Below, in pieces: positions 43,038-53,035 of a stretch of 64,000 nucleotides of DNA (positions within the stretch are counted from its first letter, which is position 1; every line of letters starts with the position of its first letter). The stretch is from Hanstruepera flava (GTDB taxonomy: Bacteria; Bacteroidota; Bacteroidia; Flavobacteriales; Flavobacteriaceae), in contig NZ_JALJCW010000001.1 in assembly GCF_023634025.1 (NCBI RefSeq), positions 124,001-188,000 on the forward strand, given 5' to 3'. The position numbers and the translations under genes are program-made. Under the pieces are notes generated by a model. It had not been told where the DNA came from. It saw only the letters and a program-made list of their open reading frames with translations, and did no database searches.

Positions 43038-43706
43038 ATGGGATGGTTTAAAAAACATAGCTATCCACCTTTCTGGAATGAGTATATATCGTCGTTTGAC
43101 AACCATTCTGAAAAAGAGCTTCATCATATCAGGTTCGTTGTTTTTGATACCGAAACCACGGGATTAAACCCTAAAAGTGATCGGATACTATCCATTGGAA
43201 CCATTGCTATTATAAACAATACCATTATTATTTCTGATCAATTGGAAGTCTATTTAAAGCAAGACACGTTTAATGCGGAAACCGTTAAAATTCATGGACT
43301 TCTAAAAGCAGGTAAGCTAGAGAAAGTCACCGAAGAAGCTGCTATCATGGAATTTTTAAAGCATATTAAAAATGCGGTACTAGTGGCACATCATGCGGCC
43401 TTTGATATTGCGATGGTAAATGCCTGCTTGAAACGAATGGGCTTACCCAATCTCAAAAACAAGGTTGTTGATTCAGGATTTGTTTATCAAAACACCTTGA
43501 ATTCAGCAAACCCAAACCTGCATTTCAGTTTAGATGACCTATCCAAACAATTTAATATTCCACAACATGATAGGCACACAGCTTCTGGTGATGCCTATAT
43601 TACAGCCGTTCTGTTTTTGAAATTGATAGCCCTTTTAAGACATCAAAAAGCTAACTTAAAACTTGATGACCTCATCATACCTAAAAAGCGCATCGGTTTA
43701 TTATAA
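43038..43706 (+). CDS. DnaQ-like 3'-5' exonuclease
   Basis: 222 residues. DEDDh motifs are in order: VFDTETTGL (Asp, Glu), HHAAFDIAMVN (Asp) and HTASGDAYIT (His, Asp). A conserved partner of DUF294-CBS proteins in acetate gene clusters, but its role there is not established; it is not likely to be the replicative epsilon subunit. One base separates it from the gene before. Confidence 0.88.
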   Translation: MGWFKKHSYPPFWNEYISSFDNHSEKELHHIRFVVFDTETTGLNPKSDRILSIGTIAIINNTIIISDQLEVYLKQDTFNAETVKIHGLLKAGKLEKVTEEAAIMEFLKHIKNAVLVAHHAAFDIAMVNACLKRMGLPNLKNKVVDSGFVYQNTLNSANPNLHFSLDDLSKQFNIPQHDRHTASGDAYITAVLFLKLIALLRHQKANLKLDDLIIPKKRIGLL

Positions 43707-43711
43707 AAAAA

Positions 43712-43729
43712 GCGCTTCAACCGAAGCGC
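43712..43729 (-). terminator. Terminator of the acs operon
   Basis: GCGCTTC / GAAGCGC, 4-base loop, followed by seven T on the minus strand. It lies 25 bases past the acs stop and can also serve the convergent exonuclease gene. Confidence 0.8.
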
Positions 43730-43753
43730 CTTCATTGCTATTAATTTCTGCTC

Positions 43754-45661
43754 TTATAGGGCATTATCCATAATATCTTGAACCACTTCTGGATTGAGCA
43801 ATGTGCTAATATCTCCTAGGTTACTCGTGTCCTTATGGGCTATCTTTCGTAAGATGCGTCTCATAATCTTACCCGATCGCGTCTTTGGTAAGCCTTGGGT
43901 AAATTGAATTTTATCTAATTTGGCAATAGGTCCAATATGTTCGGTGATTATCTGGTTGATTTCTTTACGCAAATTATCATGATTCCGGGTTTCACCAGTA
44001 TCTTTTAAGATTACATAACCGTAAAGGGCATTACCTTTTACATCATGAGGGAATCCAACAATAGCCGATTCAGATACCGCTGGATGCTCATTAATGGCAT
44101 CCTCTATTGGTGCCGTTCCTAAATTATGACCAGAAACAATAATGACATCATCCACACGACCGGTTATACGGTAATAACCAACCTCATCCCTTAAAGCGCC
44201 ATCACCTGTAAAGTACTTGTTTTCAAACGCTGAAAAATAAGTGTCCTTATAGCGTTGATGATTACCCCAAATGGTTCGTGCCATACTAGGCCATGGGAAT
44301 TTGATACATAGACGTCCCTCTACTTGATTGCCTTTTAATTCTTCACCATTTTCATCCATCAATGCAGGTTGGATACCAATAAATGGTAAGGTAGCATAGG
44401 TAGGTTTTGTTGGTGTGACATAAGGGATTGGCGTAATCATAATACCGCCTGTTTCCGTTTGCCACCAGGTATCCACAATCGGACTATTTTTCTTACCGAC
44501 ATTATCGTTATACCAGTGCCATGCCTCTTCATTGATAGGTTCTCCCACGGAACCCAATACTTTTAATGAGGATAAATCATATTTTTCAACTAGTTCTGAA
44601 CCTTGCTTCGCCAAAGCCCTGATAGCTGTAGGTGCTGTATAAAACTGATTGATCCTATGCTTTTCAACAATCTCCCAAAAACGCCCAAAATCTGGATAAC
44701 TCGGCACACCTTCAAACATCACGGTGGTTGCACCATTACATAATGGTCCATAGACTATATAACTATGCCCAGTAATCCAACCAATATCTGCTGTACACCA
44801 ATACACATCATGTTCACGGTACTGAAATACATTTTTAAACGTATAAGCCGTATACACCATATAGCCTGCCGTAGAATGTACCATACCTTTTGGCTGTCCT
44901 GTTGAACCCGATGTGTATAAAATGAACAAAGGATCTTCAGCCTTCATCAATTCAGCCTTGCATTGATCTGATGCTTTATCCAATAAAGGTTGCAACCATT
45001 CATCGCGACCATCCTTCATTGTGATATCACTATGGATGCGTTTGGCTACCAAAACGGTTTCCACACCAGGACACGATTCTAAAGCATCATCTACGATACC
45101 TTTTAAATCAATCGTTTTGGCGCCACGATAAGAACCATCGCTAGTAATAACCATTTTACAATCGCAGTCATTGATTCGCGTTGCTAAAGCTGTAGATGAA
45201 AATCCGGCAAATACTACAGAATGTACTGCGCCAATTCTAGCACAAGCCAATACAGCAATAGCCAATTCCGGAATCATAGGCACATAGATACAAACCCTAT
45301 CGCCTTTTTGAACACCTTTGGATTTTAACACATTGGCCATTTTATTTACCCGATGGTATAGTTGTCTATAGGTGATATGTTCGGCTTTTTCGTTAGGATC
45401 ATTTGCCTCAAACAGAATAGCTGTTTTATCACCTCTAGTTGCCAAATGTCTATCAATACAATTTTCGGTGATATTTAGTTCGGCTCCTTCGAACCACTTG
45501 ATTTCTGGTTTTGAAAAATCCCAACTTAAAACATTATTCCATTTTTTACGCCAAAGGAAATGTTCTTCGGCTACTTCTTCCCAAAAATTTTCAGGATCCC
45601 GAACCGATTTCCTATAGACTTGATAATATTCTTCTAAATGTTTGATATGATAATTACTCAT
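43754..45661 (-). CDS. acs: Acetyl-CoA synthetase
   Basis: 635 residues, standard length. AMP-forming ligase motifs: LYTSGSTGQPKGMVHS, the GSVGEPIN acyl-pocket segment, DTWWQTETGG, and the C-terminal KTRSGKIMRR carrying the catalytic lysine that is also the usual acetylation target. It makes acetyl-CoA from acetate, ATP and CoA. Its start overlaps the PrpE-like gene by 8 bases. It is the last gene of an operon with the 76-residue protein and the PrpE-like ligase. Confidence 0.95.
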   Translation of the reverse strand: MSNYHIKHLEEYYQVYRKSVRDPENFWEEVAEEHFLWRKKWNNVLSWDFSKPEIKWFEGAELNITENCIDRHLATRGDKTAILFEANDPNEKAEHITYRQLYHRVNKMANVLKSKGVQKGDRVCIYVPMIPELAIAVLACARIGAVHSVVFAGFSSTALATRINDCDCKMVITSDGSYRGAKTIDLKGIVDDALESCPGVETVLVAKRIHSDITMKDGRDEWLQPLLDKASDQCKAELMKAEDPLFILYTSGSTGQPKGMVHSTAGYMVYTAYTFKNVFQYREHDVYWCTADIGWITGHSYIVYGPLCNGATTVMFEGVPSYPDFGRFWEIVEKHRINQFYTAPTAIRALAKQGSELVEKYDLSSLKVLGSVGEPINEEAWHWYNDNVGKKNSPIVDTWWQTETGGIMITPIPYVTPTKPTYATLPFIGIQPALMDENGEELKGNQVEGRLCIKFPWPSMARTIWGNHQRYKDTYFSAFENKYFTGDGALRDEVGYYRITGRVDDVIIVSGHNLGTAPIEDAINEHPAVSESAIVGFPHDVKGNALYGYVILKDTGETRNHDNLRKEINQIITEHIGPIAKLDKIQFTQGLPKTRSGKIMRRILRKIAHKDTSNLGDISTLLNPEVVQDIMDNAL

Positions 45662-47567
45662 GACTCGTTAAATTTTTATGAATTCCTATTTGATTGATTT
45701 TATAAACTGTAGTTATTTCATTTATGATTTCAGGATCATCGATTGTCGATGGAATATTATAACTCATCTCATCGGCTATATTGCGTAACAATTTACGAAG
45801 AATTTTCCCGGATCGTGTCTTTGGCAACCTATCTACTACGAGAACATCCCGAAATGAAGCAACAGCTCCAATTTCATGACGTACATCTTGAATAATCTGC
45901 TTTTGGATATCCTCCACACTATCATTACTTTCTGCTTTTAACACCACTAATCCCATTGGCTTTTGGCCTTTTAAATCACAATGAACACCAAAAACGGCAC
46001 ACTCTGCAACAGCTTTATGCGACGCGACAATTTCCTCCATTTCAGCCGTTGACAAACGATGTCCGGCAACATTGATAATATCATCTACACGACCAGTAAT
46101 AAACACATAACCATCTTCATCCTTATAGCCTCCATCTCCCGAAAAATAATAGCCCGGGAATTTTTCCAAATAACCTGATTTAAATCGTTCCGGATTTCCC
46201 CAGAGATTCATTAGAGTTCCAGGTGGCAGTGGTAGTTTAACTGCCACATAGCCCTCACTACTGGATGGGACTTCTTGGCCTTCTTCATTTAATATTTGAA
46301 TATCATAACCACACACCGGAAATCCTGCTGATCCTGGTTGTACATCCTGTAATTCCAAACCAGCCATATTGGCCAACATGGGCCAGCCACTTTCGGTTTG
46401 CCACCAATGGTCAATGACAGGAACTTGAAGTTTTTCTTCTGTCCATTTTAAAGTAGCCACATCGCAGCGCTCACCTGCCAAAAACTGATATTTCAAGCAA
46501 GACATATCAAACTGTTTTAAAAACTTGCCGTTTGGGTCTTCTTTTTTAATGGCACGAATTGCTGTTGGTGCAGTAAACATAACCTTAACTCGATGCTCAC
46601 TAATGACCCGCCAAAAGGTTGATGCATCAGGTGTTTTAATAGGTTTTCCCTCAAAAATAACGGTTGTATTACGGTTGATTAATGGTGCATAAACAATGTA
46701 GCTATGACCAACTACCCAACCAACATCGCTGGCAGCCCAGTACACATCTCCAGGTTCTACCCCATAGATATATTTCATAGAAAATTTTAAAGCTGTGGCA
46801 TAACCTCCAGTATCACGAATAATCCCCTTGGGTTTTCCTGTTGTACCAGATGTATATAAAATGTATGATGGATGCGTTGAAGGAACAGAAATAGCATCCG
46901 CTGGAATAGAACTTTCAACCAGCGTTTGATAATCCACATCATAATCCTTTTTAGGGATTTCGGCATTCAGATTTCTATTAAAAACTATGACCTTTTGGGG
47001 CTTGTGTTTAGCCAATTTTATGGCCTCATCCACATATGGTTTGTAAGGTATTATGCGCTGAATTTCAATGCCACTAGATGCGGTAATAACCGCTTTTGGT
47101 TGACAGTCATCAATGCGAATGGCTAATTCATTGGGGGCAAATCCCCCAAATACTACAGAATGAATCACACCAATTCGAACGCAAGCCAACATGGCGTAAA
47201 TAGCCTGTGGAATCATGGGCATATAAATGATGGCTGTGTCACCTTTTTGTAAACCTAATGATTGGAGTCCTCCAGCTAATTTGGCGACTTCATCATGTAA
47301 TTCGTTAAAGGTTATATGTTGTTTGGTTTGAGTAACAGGTGAATCATAAATAACAGCTGTCTGACTTCCAAAACCATCTTTAATGTGTTTGTCGATACAG
47401 AGATAGCTTAAATTTAATTCACCATCCTGAAACCATTGATAATAATCATGCTGATCTTTAGACACAATAGTTTCTGGTTTTTTAAACCACTCCAGTGCTT
47501 CGCTTTGGGTTTTCCAAAATCCTTCAGGATCTTGAATACTGCTATTGTAAAATTGTTGATAGGTCAT
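45654..47567 (-). CDS. Propionyl-CoA synthetase-like AMP-forming ligase
   Basis: 637 residues. LYTSGTTGKPKGIIRDTGGY has the R-D-T-G-G spelling of PrpE-type enzymes, and DHWWQTESGWP and KTRSGKILRK complete the motif set. Propionyl- or short-chain acyl-CoA synthesis is the best guess, feeding the acyl-CoA carboxylase at 20-23.5 kb. It overlaps the 76-residue gene by 4 bases and acs by 8, so the three are co-translated. Confidence 0.88.
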   Translation of the reverse strand: MTYQQFYNSSIQDPEGFWKTQSEALEWFKKPETIVSKDQHDYYQWFQDGELNLSYLCIDKHIKDGFGSQTAVIYDSPVTQTKQHITFNELHDEVAKLAGGLQSLGLQKGDTAIIYMPMIPQAIYAMLACVRIGVIHSVVFGGFAPNELAIRIDDCQPKAVITASSGIEIQRIIPYKPYVDEAIKLAKHKPQKVIVFNRNLNAEIPKKDYDVDYQTLVESSIPADAISVPSTHPSYILYTSGTTGKPKGIIRDTGGYATALKFSMKYIYGVEPGDVYWAASDVGWVVGHSYIVYAPLINRNTTVIFEGKPIKTPDASTFWRVISEHRVKVMFTAPTAIRAIKKEDPNGKFLKQFDMSCLKYQFLAGERCDVATLKWTEEKLQVPVIDHWWQTESGWPMLANMAGLELQDVQPGSAGFPVCGYDIQILNEEGQEVPSSSEGYVAVKLPLPPGTLMNLWGNPERFKSGYLEKFPGYYFSGDGGYKDEDGYVFITGRVDDIINVAGHRLSTAEMEEIVASHKAVAECAVFGVHCDLKGQKPMGLVVLKAESNDSVEDIQKQIIQDVRHEIGAVASFRDVLVVDRLPKTRSGKILRKLLRNIADEMSYNIPSTIDDPEIINEITTVYKINQIGIHKNLTSHE

Positions 47568-47794
47568 GACTTTGTTTTTTTTGAATTAAACAAACCAAAC
47601 CAATTGGGATTTAATACCTTCAGCTTAATTAAAACCCAAATAATCACAATAAAACAAACACCAATAACCATAGAGTTAACGGTACTTATGGGTGTGTCAT
47701 TTTCAAATTTAAAACGAAGATATAGGGTAATAAGCACGTAGATACTAATAATAATATCTGACGCTAATGGGTTGATACGAAATTTCATAATCAA
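47564..47794 (-). CDS. Two-helix membrane protein, first gene of the acs operon
   Basis: 76 residues. Two hydrophobic stretches (DIIISIYVLITLYLRF and VNSMVIGVCFIVIIWVLIKL) flank a short loop, and the tail is basic. The stop overlaps the ATG of the PrpE-like gene by 4 bases. No named family recognised. Its tight coupling suggests a role in the ligase operon. Confidence 0.65.
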   Translation of the reverse strand: MIMKFRINPLASDIIISIYVLITLYLRFKFENDTPISTVNSMVIGVCFIVIIWVLIKLKVLNPNWFGLFNSKKTKS

Positions 47795-47819
47795 TACTAC
47801 TTTTCAAATAAGCACACTA

Positions 47820-47827
47820 CAAATCTG
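47820..47827 (-). promoter_or_regulatory. Possible -7 box of the acs operon
   Basis: CAGATTTG on the minus strand, one base from TAnnTTTG, about 26 bases before the ATG at 47794. The shared 13-base element at 47856-47868 is centred near -46. Confidence 0.4.
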
Positions 47828-47855
47828 TGACTTATTCTATTAAACATTGTTTGTT

Positions 47856-47868
47856 TGCACACAAAACC
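47856..47868. promoter_or_regulatory. 13-base element shared with the porin promoter region
   Basis: TGCACACAAAACC on the plus strand. Its exact reverse complement is at 54587-54599 upstream of the porin-DUF4212-ActP genes. Both copies lie in front of acetate genes, so it is a candidate common operator. Confidence 0.5.
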
Positions 47869-47873
47869 AATGG

Positions 47874-48236
47874 TTAATTGAGTAGTTCAAGAATTTCTGA
47901 AACTATTTTTTTTACTGAAAACGGCTTGAGTAAATATTTATCTGCTCCGAGTTTTAAGCCTTTTTCAATATCTGAAGCTTTATTTTTAGCCGTTAAAAAT
48001 ACTACTTTGGTATTTTTTAAACTGGCTTGTTCTTTTATAAATTTCAAGGTTTGATAGCCATCTACATTCGGCATCATAATGTCCAGCAAAACAACATCTG
48101 GCACATTCCTTTCTAATATTTGAAGAGCCTCACTCCCATCTCTCGCAATATACACTTCAAAGTCTTGTTTTTTAAAAGCGTATTCCAACGTCATAACTAT
48201 GTTGGGCTCATCATCTACAATTAAAATCTTCTTCAT
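47874..48236 (-). CDS. Receiver-only response regulator
   Basis: 120 residues, a single CheY-like domain. Acidic D8-D9, phosphoacceptor D52 (LLDIMMPNVDG), T82 and K104 (LLKPF) are all present. There is no DNA-binding domain, unlike CrbR of Vibrio/Pseudomonas, which carries a LuxR-type HTH. It is 18 bases after the SSS-kinase gene, so that kinase is its probable partner, and the output must go through another protein. Confidence 0.9.
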   Translation of the reverse strand: MKKILIVDDEPNIVMTLEYAFKKQDFEVYIARDGSEALQILERNVPDVVLLDIMMPNVDGYQTLKFIKEQASLKNTKVVFLTAKNKASDIEKGLKLGADKYLLKPFSVKKIVSEILELLN

Positions 48237-48254
48237 ATTTTACAGCAGTACAAT

Positions 48255-50942
48255 TTAGTCAAAAGGTAGCTTAAAACCAAAGGTTACGCCACTTTTTTGA
48301 TTGTTTTTAACCCATATTTTTCCATGATGTTTTTTAACGATTTGCCTACTAATAGCTAGCCCTAAACCACTACCTTGAGGTTTAATGGTGTTCTGGTCAC
48401 TGGTTTGATAAAACTTATCAAAAATAAATTCCAAATCTTTATCCGAAATACCTCTACCGTTATCGCTAACCAACACCTCAACAGAAGCATTTCCAAGCTT
48501 ATAGTCAACCACTATCTTGCCAGTATTTGGTTCGCAAAACTTAATGGCATTGGAAAGTAAATTGGTTAACACCTGAATGATTCGATCTTCATCGTAATTC
48601 AGCTTACACTTATGTGGATTTTTAACTACTATTTCAATATGCTTTTTAGCGGCAATCTGACTCACACTATTAATTGCTTTTTCTATGGTTAACTTAATAT
48701 CATGCTGCTTGATGTCTAATTCCTGCCTTCCTGTTTCTAATTTTTCAAAATCCAAGATATTATGAATCAATCGCGATAATCGATCTGAATCCTGAAGAAT
48801 ATTGCTTAAAAATTGAGCCTTTACTTCAGCTGGCATATCGGTATCTTCCATAATCAATTCGGTTGCCGCACGTATACCTGTTATTGGTGTTTTTAACTCA
48901 TGGGCTACCGTATCCAAAAACTCATCCTTTTGTTGGTCCTTCAGAATTAGCTCATCGTTGGCGTTTTTAAGTCTGTTGGTTAAATGCTGAAGTTCATCAG
49001 ACTTCTCCTTTAACAGCTTATTACTGGCAATAGCTTCTTTAGATTCCTCTAAAATTTTCAACACTTCAACCAAACTAATCTGTTCTTCCTTCACCACACT
49101 CGATATCAGAATTTTGGCTGAAGAACTTCCAATACTTCCTGTCAAGAGTTTTTCTGAAAAATTAATGAGTCGAGCATCTGCCAATTGCGTGTCTTGTGGT
49201 AATTTATATTTAGTAAAAAAGATACTCAAGGCGCGCTGCGCACGTTGTTCGCCTAAAAATCGGTTGAGAACATTTTTGATATCAGACACATAAGCTTCCC
49301 CTTTCCAAACCAAGGCATTATCCTGAAGCGATGCATAGTTTTTGCTATCCACAAACATTTCGGCATAATTCCGCTCCCTATAATTTCCTTTAAACATGAG
49401 AGAAACAGTGAGATATAATAACGTATTGATACTCAAACTCCAGAAAAAAGCATGTGCTGGTGGACTTAAAAAGTCAATACCAAATAAGGCGCTTGGCCGC
49501 AATGCCTTAATATGAAACAAACCATAATCAGAAAATTCAGAAGTTCCGGTGAGCACCTGCATGACAAATGGTAAAACCAAGGTATAGAGGGTTGTTAAAA
49601 AACCGGCAATAATACCGACTTTAGTTGCTCGAGAGGATCCTCTATTCCAAAATATTCCTATAAAAAACGATGGTGCCAACTGGGCAATAATCACAAATGA
49701 AATCAAGCCTATAGAATATAAGGATAAGGCTTTTGAAAATGACACGTAGAAGAAATAGGCTAAAATGATAATACTAAAAATAGAAACCCGTCTGATGATC
49801 TTGATGTATTTGGCATTCTTTTCTGGCTGACTTTTACTGAACTTGTCTAAAAACCCATAAGGTATAATGAGGTTATTGCTAACCATAGTTGACAGCGCCA
49901 AAGTTGACACAACGACCATAGAAATAACTGCTGAAAAGCCTCCCAAAAAAACCAATAAGGCTAATATTGTATTGCTTTGTTGCAATGGCAACAGCAAGGT
50001 ATAATACTCGGCATTAACATTATCACTGAATGATAACTTCCCAGCCCATGCAATAAATATCACGAACACATTAAACAGCAATAGGTATAGCGGAAATAAC
50101 CAAATAGCTTGTTTTAAATATTTTTCTCGATTGTTTTCCAAAACCGATACTTGAAATTGTCTAGGCAATAAGAATATGGCTAAAAAGGACAACATTATCA
50201 TAAAGAACCAATTGAATCCGTTTCCAATATCTCCAAATGTGGACAAGCTCTTAAATGACTCCATAGTTGAGATCCTATCATAAATATCTGTCGTACCATC
50301 AAAGAGGTAAAAAGTGACATATAACCCAATAACCAAAAAGAATATTAATTTTAAAACCGACTCAAAAGCAACAGACGCCACGATACCACGATGTTTTTCA
50401 GAGGCATCTGTGGCCTGCGTTCCGAAGAAAGTAGCAAAAACAGCCAAGAGAACCGCAATGTAAAATGTGGAATCGTCCCAAATACTCTTTGAAATATAAC
50501 TGGTTTCATCGACCATAATTTCAAAGGTTTCTGAAACGGCCTTTAATTGAAGGGATATATAGGGTACAATACCCACCAAACAAACTACAGTTACCAAGGC
50601 ACCAATAAACCGATTGTTTCCATAACGTAAAGAAATAAAATCGGCAATAGACGAAATTTTATGCTGTTTGGAAATTCGAATAATCTTTCGCAAAACGATA
50701 ATCCATAAAGGTGCCGCAATTACAGGCCCTAAATAAATAGGCAGAAACTGCATTCCCGAGTTAGCCGCGATACCAATACTGCCATAATAGGTCCAAGCAG
50801 AACAATAAACCGCCAATGATAAAGTATAGATGTAAGGATTGTTTACCCATTTACTTTTGGCATTTTTTTCAGCAATAAAAGCGATGTAGAATAGTATTGC
50901 CAGATAGATGATAATAATTATGAACAAACTATAATTACTCAT
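48255..50942 (-). CDS. SSS-transporter/histidine kinase fusion (CrbS/CbrA-like sensor)
   Basis: 895 residues. Residues 1-530 form a 12-13-helix sodium-solute symporter domain. A linker with coiled-coil character leads to HisKA (DTVAHELKTPITGIRAATEL, phospho-His) and an HATPase (NLLSNAIKF, DNGRGI, GSGLGLAI). No PAS domain is evident. CrbS-type sensors respond to acetate or its metabolism and activate acs, which fits the setting here. It overlaps the 64-residue gene upstream by 8 bases. Confidence 0.92.
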   Translation of the reverse strand: MSNYSLFIIIIIYLAILFYIAFIAEKNAKSKWVNNPYIYTLSLAVYCSAWTYYGSIGIAANSGMQFLPIYLGPVIAAPLWIIVLRKIIRISKQHKISSIADFISLRYGNNRFIGALVTVVCLVGIVPYISLQLKAVSETFEIMVDETSYISKSIWDDSTFYIAVLLAVFATFFGTQATDASEKHRGIVASVAFESVLKLIFFLVIGLYVTFYLFDGTTDIYDRISTMESFKSLSTFGDIGNGFNWFFMIMLSFLAIFLLPRQFQVSVLENNREKYLKQAIWLFPLYLLLFNVFVIFIAWAGKLSFSDNVNAEYYTLLLPLQQSNTILALLVFLGGFSAVISMVVVSTLALSTMVSNNLIIPYGFLDKFSKSQPEKNAKYIKIIRRVSIFSIIILAYFFYVSFSKALSLYSIGLISFVIIAQLAPSFFIGIFWNRGSSRATKVGIIAGFLTTLYTLVLPFVMQVLTGTSEFSDYGLFHIKALRPSALFGIDFLSPPAHAFFWSLSINTLLYLTVSLMFKGNYRERNYAEMFVDSKNYASLQDNALVWKGEAYVSDIKNVLNRFLGEQRAQRALSIFFTKYKLPQDTQLADARLINFSEKLLTGSIGSSSAKILISSVVKEEQISLVEVLKILEESKEAIASNKLLKEKSDELQHLTNRLKNANDELILKDQQKDEFLDTVAHELKTPITGIRAATELIMEDTDMPAEVKAQFLSNILQDSDRLSRLIHNILDFEKLETGRQELDIKQHDIKLTIEKAINSVSQIAAKKHIEIVVKNPHKCKLNYDEDRIIQVLTNLLSNAIKFCEPNTGKIVVDYKLGNASVEVLVSDNGRGISDKDLEFIFDKFYQTSDQNTIKPQGSGLGLAISRQIVKKHHGKIWVKNNQKSGVTFGFKLPFD

Positions 50943-51129
50943 AATGTCGTTTTAGAATCATGTATGATATAATAATAGCCGCAAACCAAATGGTAAATAT
51001 GGAAAAATAGATAATTGGAATTCCCAAAACCTGACCTTCCACATTAAAGATCAATAAAAAGGGAACGTTGAACAATAGCAACAGTGCCAATGCCAAAACC
51101 ACCAATTTCTGCTCGTGTCTTTTTTTCAT
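50935..51129 (-). CDS. Two-helix membrane protein before the sensor kinase
   Basis: 64 residues. After a basic start (MKKRHEQK) come two helices (VVLALALLLLFNVPFLLIF and IPIIYFSIFTIWFAAIIIS). The layout resembles DUF485/DUF4212-like small partners of SSS transporters, and it overlaps the SSS-kinase gene by 8 bases, so it may be an accessory subunit. That is inference. Confidence 0.7.
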   Translation of the reverse strand: MKKRHEQKLVVLALALLLLFNVPFLLIFNVEGQVLGIPIIYFSIFTIWFAAIIISYMILKRHYE

Positions 51130-51160
51130 AATTACAAATGCAGTTAAATGTAAGAAAAAA

Positions 51161-51187
51161 ACAGTATGGTCGAAAGAACCATACTGT
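51161..51187 (-). terminator. Terminator of the porin-actP operon
   Basis: ACAGTATGGT / ACCATACTGT, 10-bp stem, 7-base loop, with T7 on the minus strand. It lies about 50 bases past the actP stop. Confidence 0.85.
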
Positions 51188-51234
51188 TTTAACTAACTAA
51201 ACAAACTTTCAAATTTTTTATAAATCTGAAACGA

Positions 51235-53010
51235 TTAATGACTGGAAGCTTCACCTGCTCCCGAAGGTATTCTAATATTCTCAACGATTTCTTGAACATC
51301 AGCAGGTGGTGCTGCTGTCATTCTAGAAACTACTACAGAAACAACAACATTTACAATCATAGCTACCGTACCAAAACCTTCTGGCGAAGTTCCAAACCAC
51401 CATTCACTGGCAGGTCTTGGATCCATCACACCAATCAATCCGGTTTTATAGCGTATCATGTAGAACAACATTAAGGTAATACCCACAATCATACCAGCTA
51501 TGGCACCCTGTTTGTTCATACGTTTATCAAAAATTCCTAAAATAATGGCCGGAAAAAAGGATGCTGCTGCCAAACCAAAAGCCAGAGCAACAACGGCTGC
51601 CACGAAACCAGGCGGATAAATACCAAATAGTCCCGCAATGATAATAGCTACTAAAATAGCAATACGTGCTGCCATTAATTCGCCTTTTTCAGAAATATTG
51701 GGCTTTAATTGCTTTTTAATCAAATCGTGAGAAATTGATGTTGAAATCACTAACAATAAACCAGCTGCTGTTGATAATGCTGCTGCCAATCCACCAGCTG
51801 CCACTAATGCAATAACCCAATTAGGTAATTTGGCTATTTCTGGATTTGCCAGTACCATAATATCTCTATCAACATATAATTCGTTTACCTCTGCATTGGC
51901 ATTGGAGATCATACGTTCACCATGAGCACCGCGTTCACTCGTGTAAACTGGTTTCTTGCCATCAATAGCGCTTCCAGCTACATATTGAATTTTACCATCA
52001 TTATTCTTGTCTGACCAAGCAATCAACCCAGTGTCTTCCCAATTCTTAAACCACTCTGGAATCTCACTATATTGTTGCTCGCTAACGGTTTCAATTAAGT
52101 TGGTTCTGGCGAAAACGGCAATTGCTGGAGCTGTTGTATATAGAATAGCAATAAACAACAAGGCTAAACCAGCTGATTTACGCGCATCTTTTACTTTGGG
52201 CACCGTAAAGAAACGTACAATTACGTGAGGTAAACCTGCTGTTCCAACCATCAATGCCAAAGTGATGGCAAATACATCCCACGTAGATTTGGTACCATCA
52301 GTATATTCATTAAATCCTAATTGTGTGTGCAACGTATCTAGTTTATCTAAAAGGTATGCTCCACCTTCCAACTTGCCTCCCATACCAATTTGAGGAATTG
52401 GGTTTCCGGTCATTTGCATAGAGATAAAGAATGCAGGTACCATAAAGGCAAAAATCAAGACACAATATTGTGCTACTTGCGTATAGGTAATACCTTTCAT
52501 ACCTCCCAAAAAGGCAAATACCAATACAACTGACATACCAATGATAACGCCTAGATTGATGTCCACTTGAAGAAATTGTGAAAATACAATACCAACACCT
52601 CTCATTTGCCCAGCTACATAGGTAAATGAAACAATTAACGCACAAATAACAGCTACTGTTCTAGCGGTATTGGAATAGTAACGATCACCTATAAAGTCGG
52701 GTACTGTAAACTTTCCAAACTTTCGTAAATAAGGCGCTAATAGTAAAGCCAGTAATACATAGCCACCGGTCCATCCCATTAGAAAAACCGAGCCATCATA
52801 ACCCATGAAGGAAATCAATCCTGCCATGGAAATAAAGGAAGCGGCACTCATCCAATCGGCTGCAGTTGCCATACCATTTGCCAATGGCGATACACCACCA
52901 CCAGCAACATAAAAATCTTTCGTTGAGCCTGCTCTGGCCCAAATAGCGATTCCAAAATATAGAGCGAATGTAAGCCCTACTAAAATCCATGTCCATGTTT
53001 GTACACTCAT
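51235..53010 (-). CDS. actP: Cation/acetate symporter (ActP-like SSS family)
   Basis: 591 residues, 13 predicted helices. SSS core motifs are present: MATAADWMSAASFISMAGL, GYVLLALLLAPYLRKFGKF, and VAAGGLAAALSTAAGLLLVI near the sodium site. A large extracytoplasmic loop (about 300-380) is typical of the DUF4212-partnered subgroup. It takes up acetate or other short monocarboxylates with Na+. The DUF4212 gene lies 25 bases upstream and a terminator follows. Confidence 0.9.
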   Translation of the reverse strand: MSVQTWTWILVGLTFALYFGIAIWARAGSTKDFYVAGGGVSPLANGMATAADWMSAASFISMAGLISFMGYDGSVFLMGWTGGYVLLALLLAPYLRKFGKFTVPDFIGDRYYSNTARTVAVICALIVSFTYVAGQMRGVGIVFSQFLQVDINLGVIIGMSVVLVFAFLGGMKGITYTQVAQYCVLIFAFMVPAFFISMQMTGNPIPQIGMGGKLEGGAYLLDKLDTLHTQLGFNEYTDGTKSTWDVFAITLALMVGTAGLPHVIVRFFTVPKVKDARKSAGLALLFIAILYTTAPAIAVFARTNLIETVSEQQYSEIPEWFKNWEDTGLIAWSDKNNDGKIQYVAGSAIDGKKPVYTSERGAHGERMISNANAEVNELYVDRDIMVLANPEIAKLPNWVIALVAAGGLAAALSTAAGLLLVISTSISHDLIKKQLKPNISEKGELMAARIAILVAIIIAGLFGIYPPGFVAAVVALAFGLAAASFFPAIILGIFDKRMNKQGAIAGMIVGITLMLFYMIRYKTGLIGVMDPRPASEWWFGTSPEGFGTVAMIVNVVVSVVVSRMTAAPPADVQEIVENIRIPSGAGEASSH

Positions 53011-53035
53011 AATAATTTGTTTTAATAGTTAAGGC

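Noticed and set aside
45654-47567. Second acetyl-CoA synthetase duplicate of acs
   Set aside because: The phosphate-loop spelling (GTTGKPKGIIRDTGG) is of the PrpE type, so it is a related but distinct ligase.
52343-52645. 100-codon minus-strand frame within actP
   Set aside because: Out-of-frame shadow rich in Cys, Tyr and Trp, typical of a shifted reading of membrane-helix codons.
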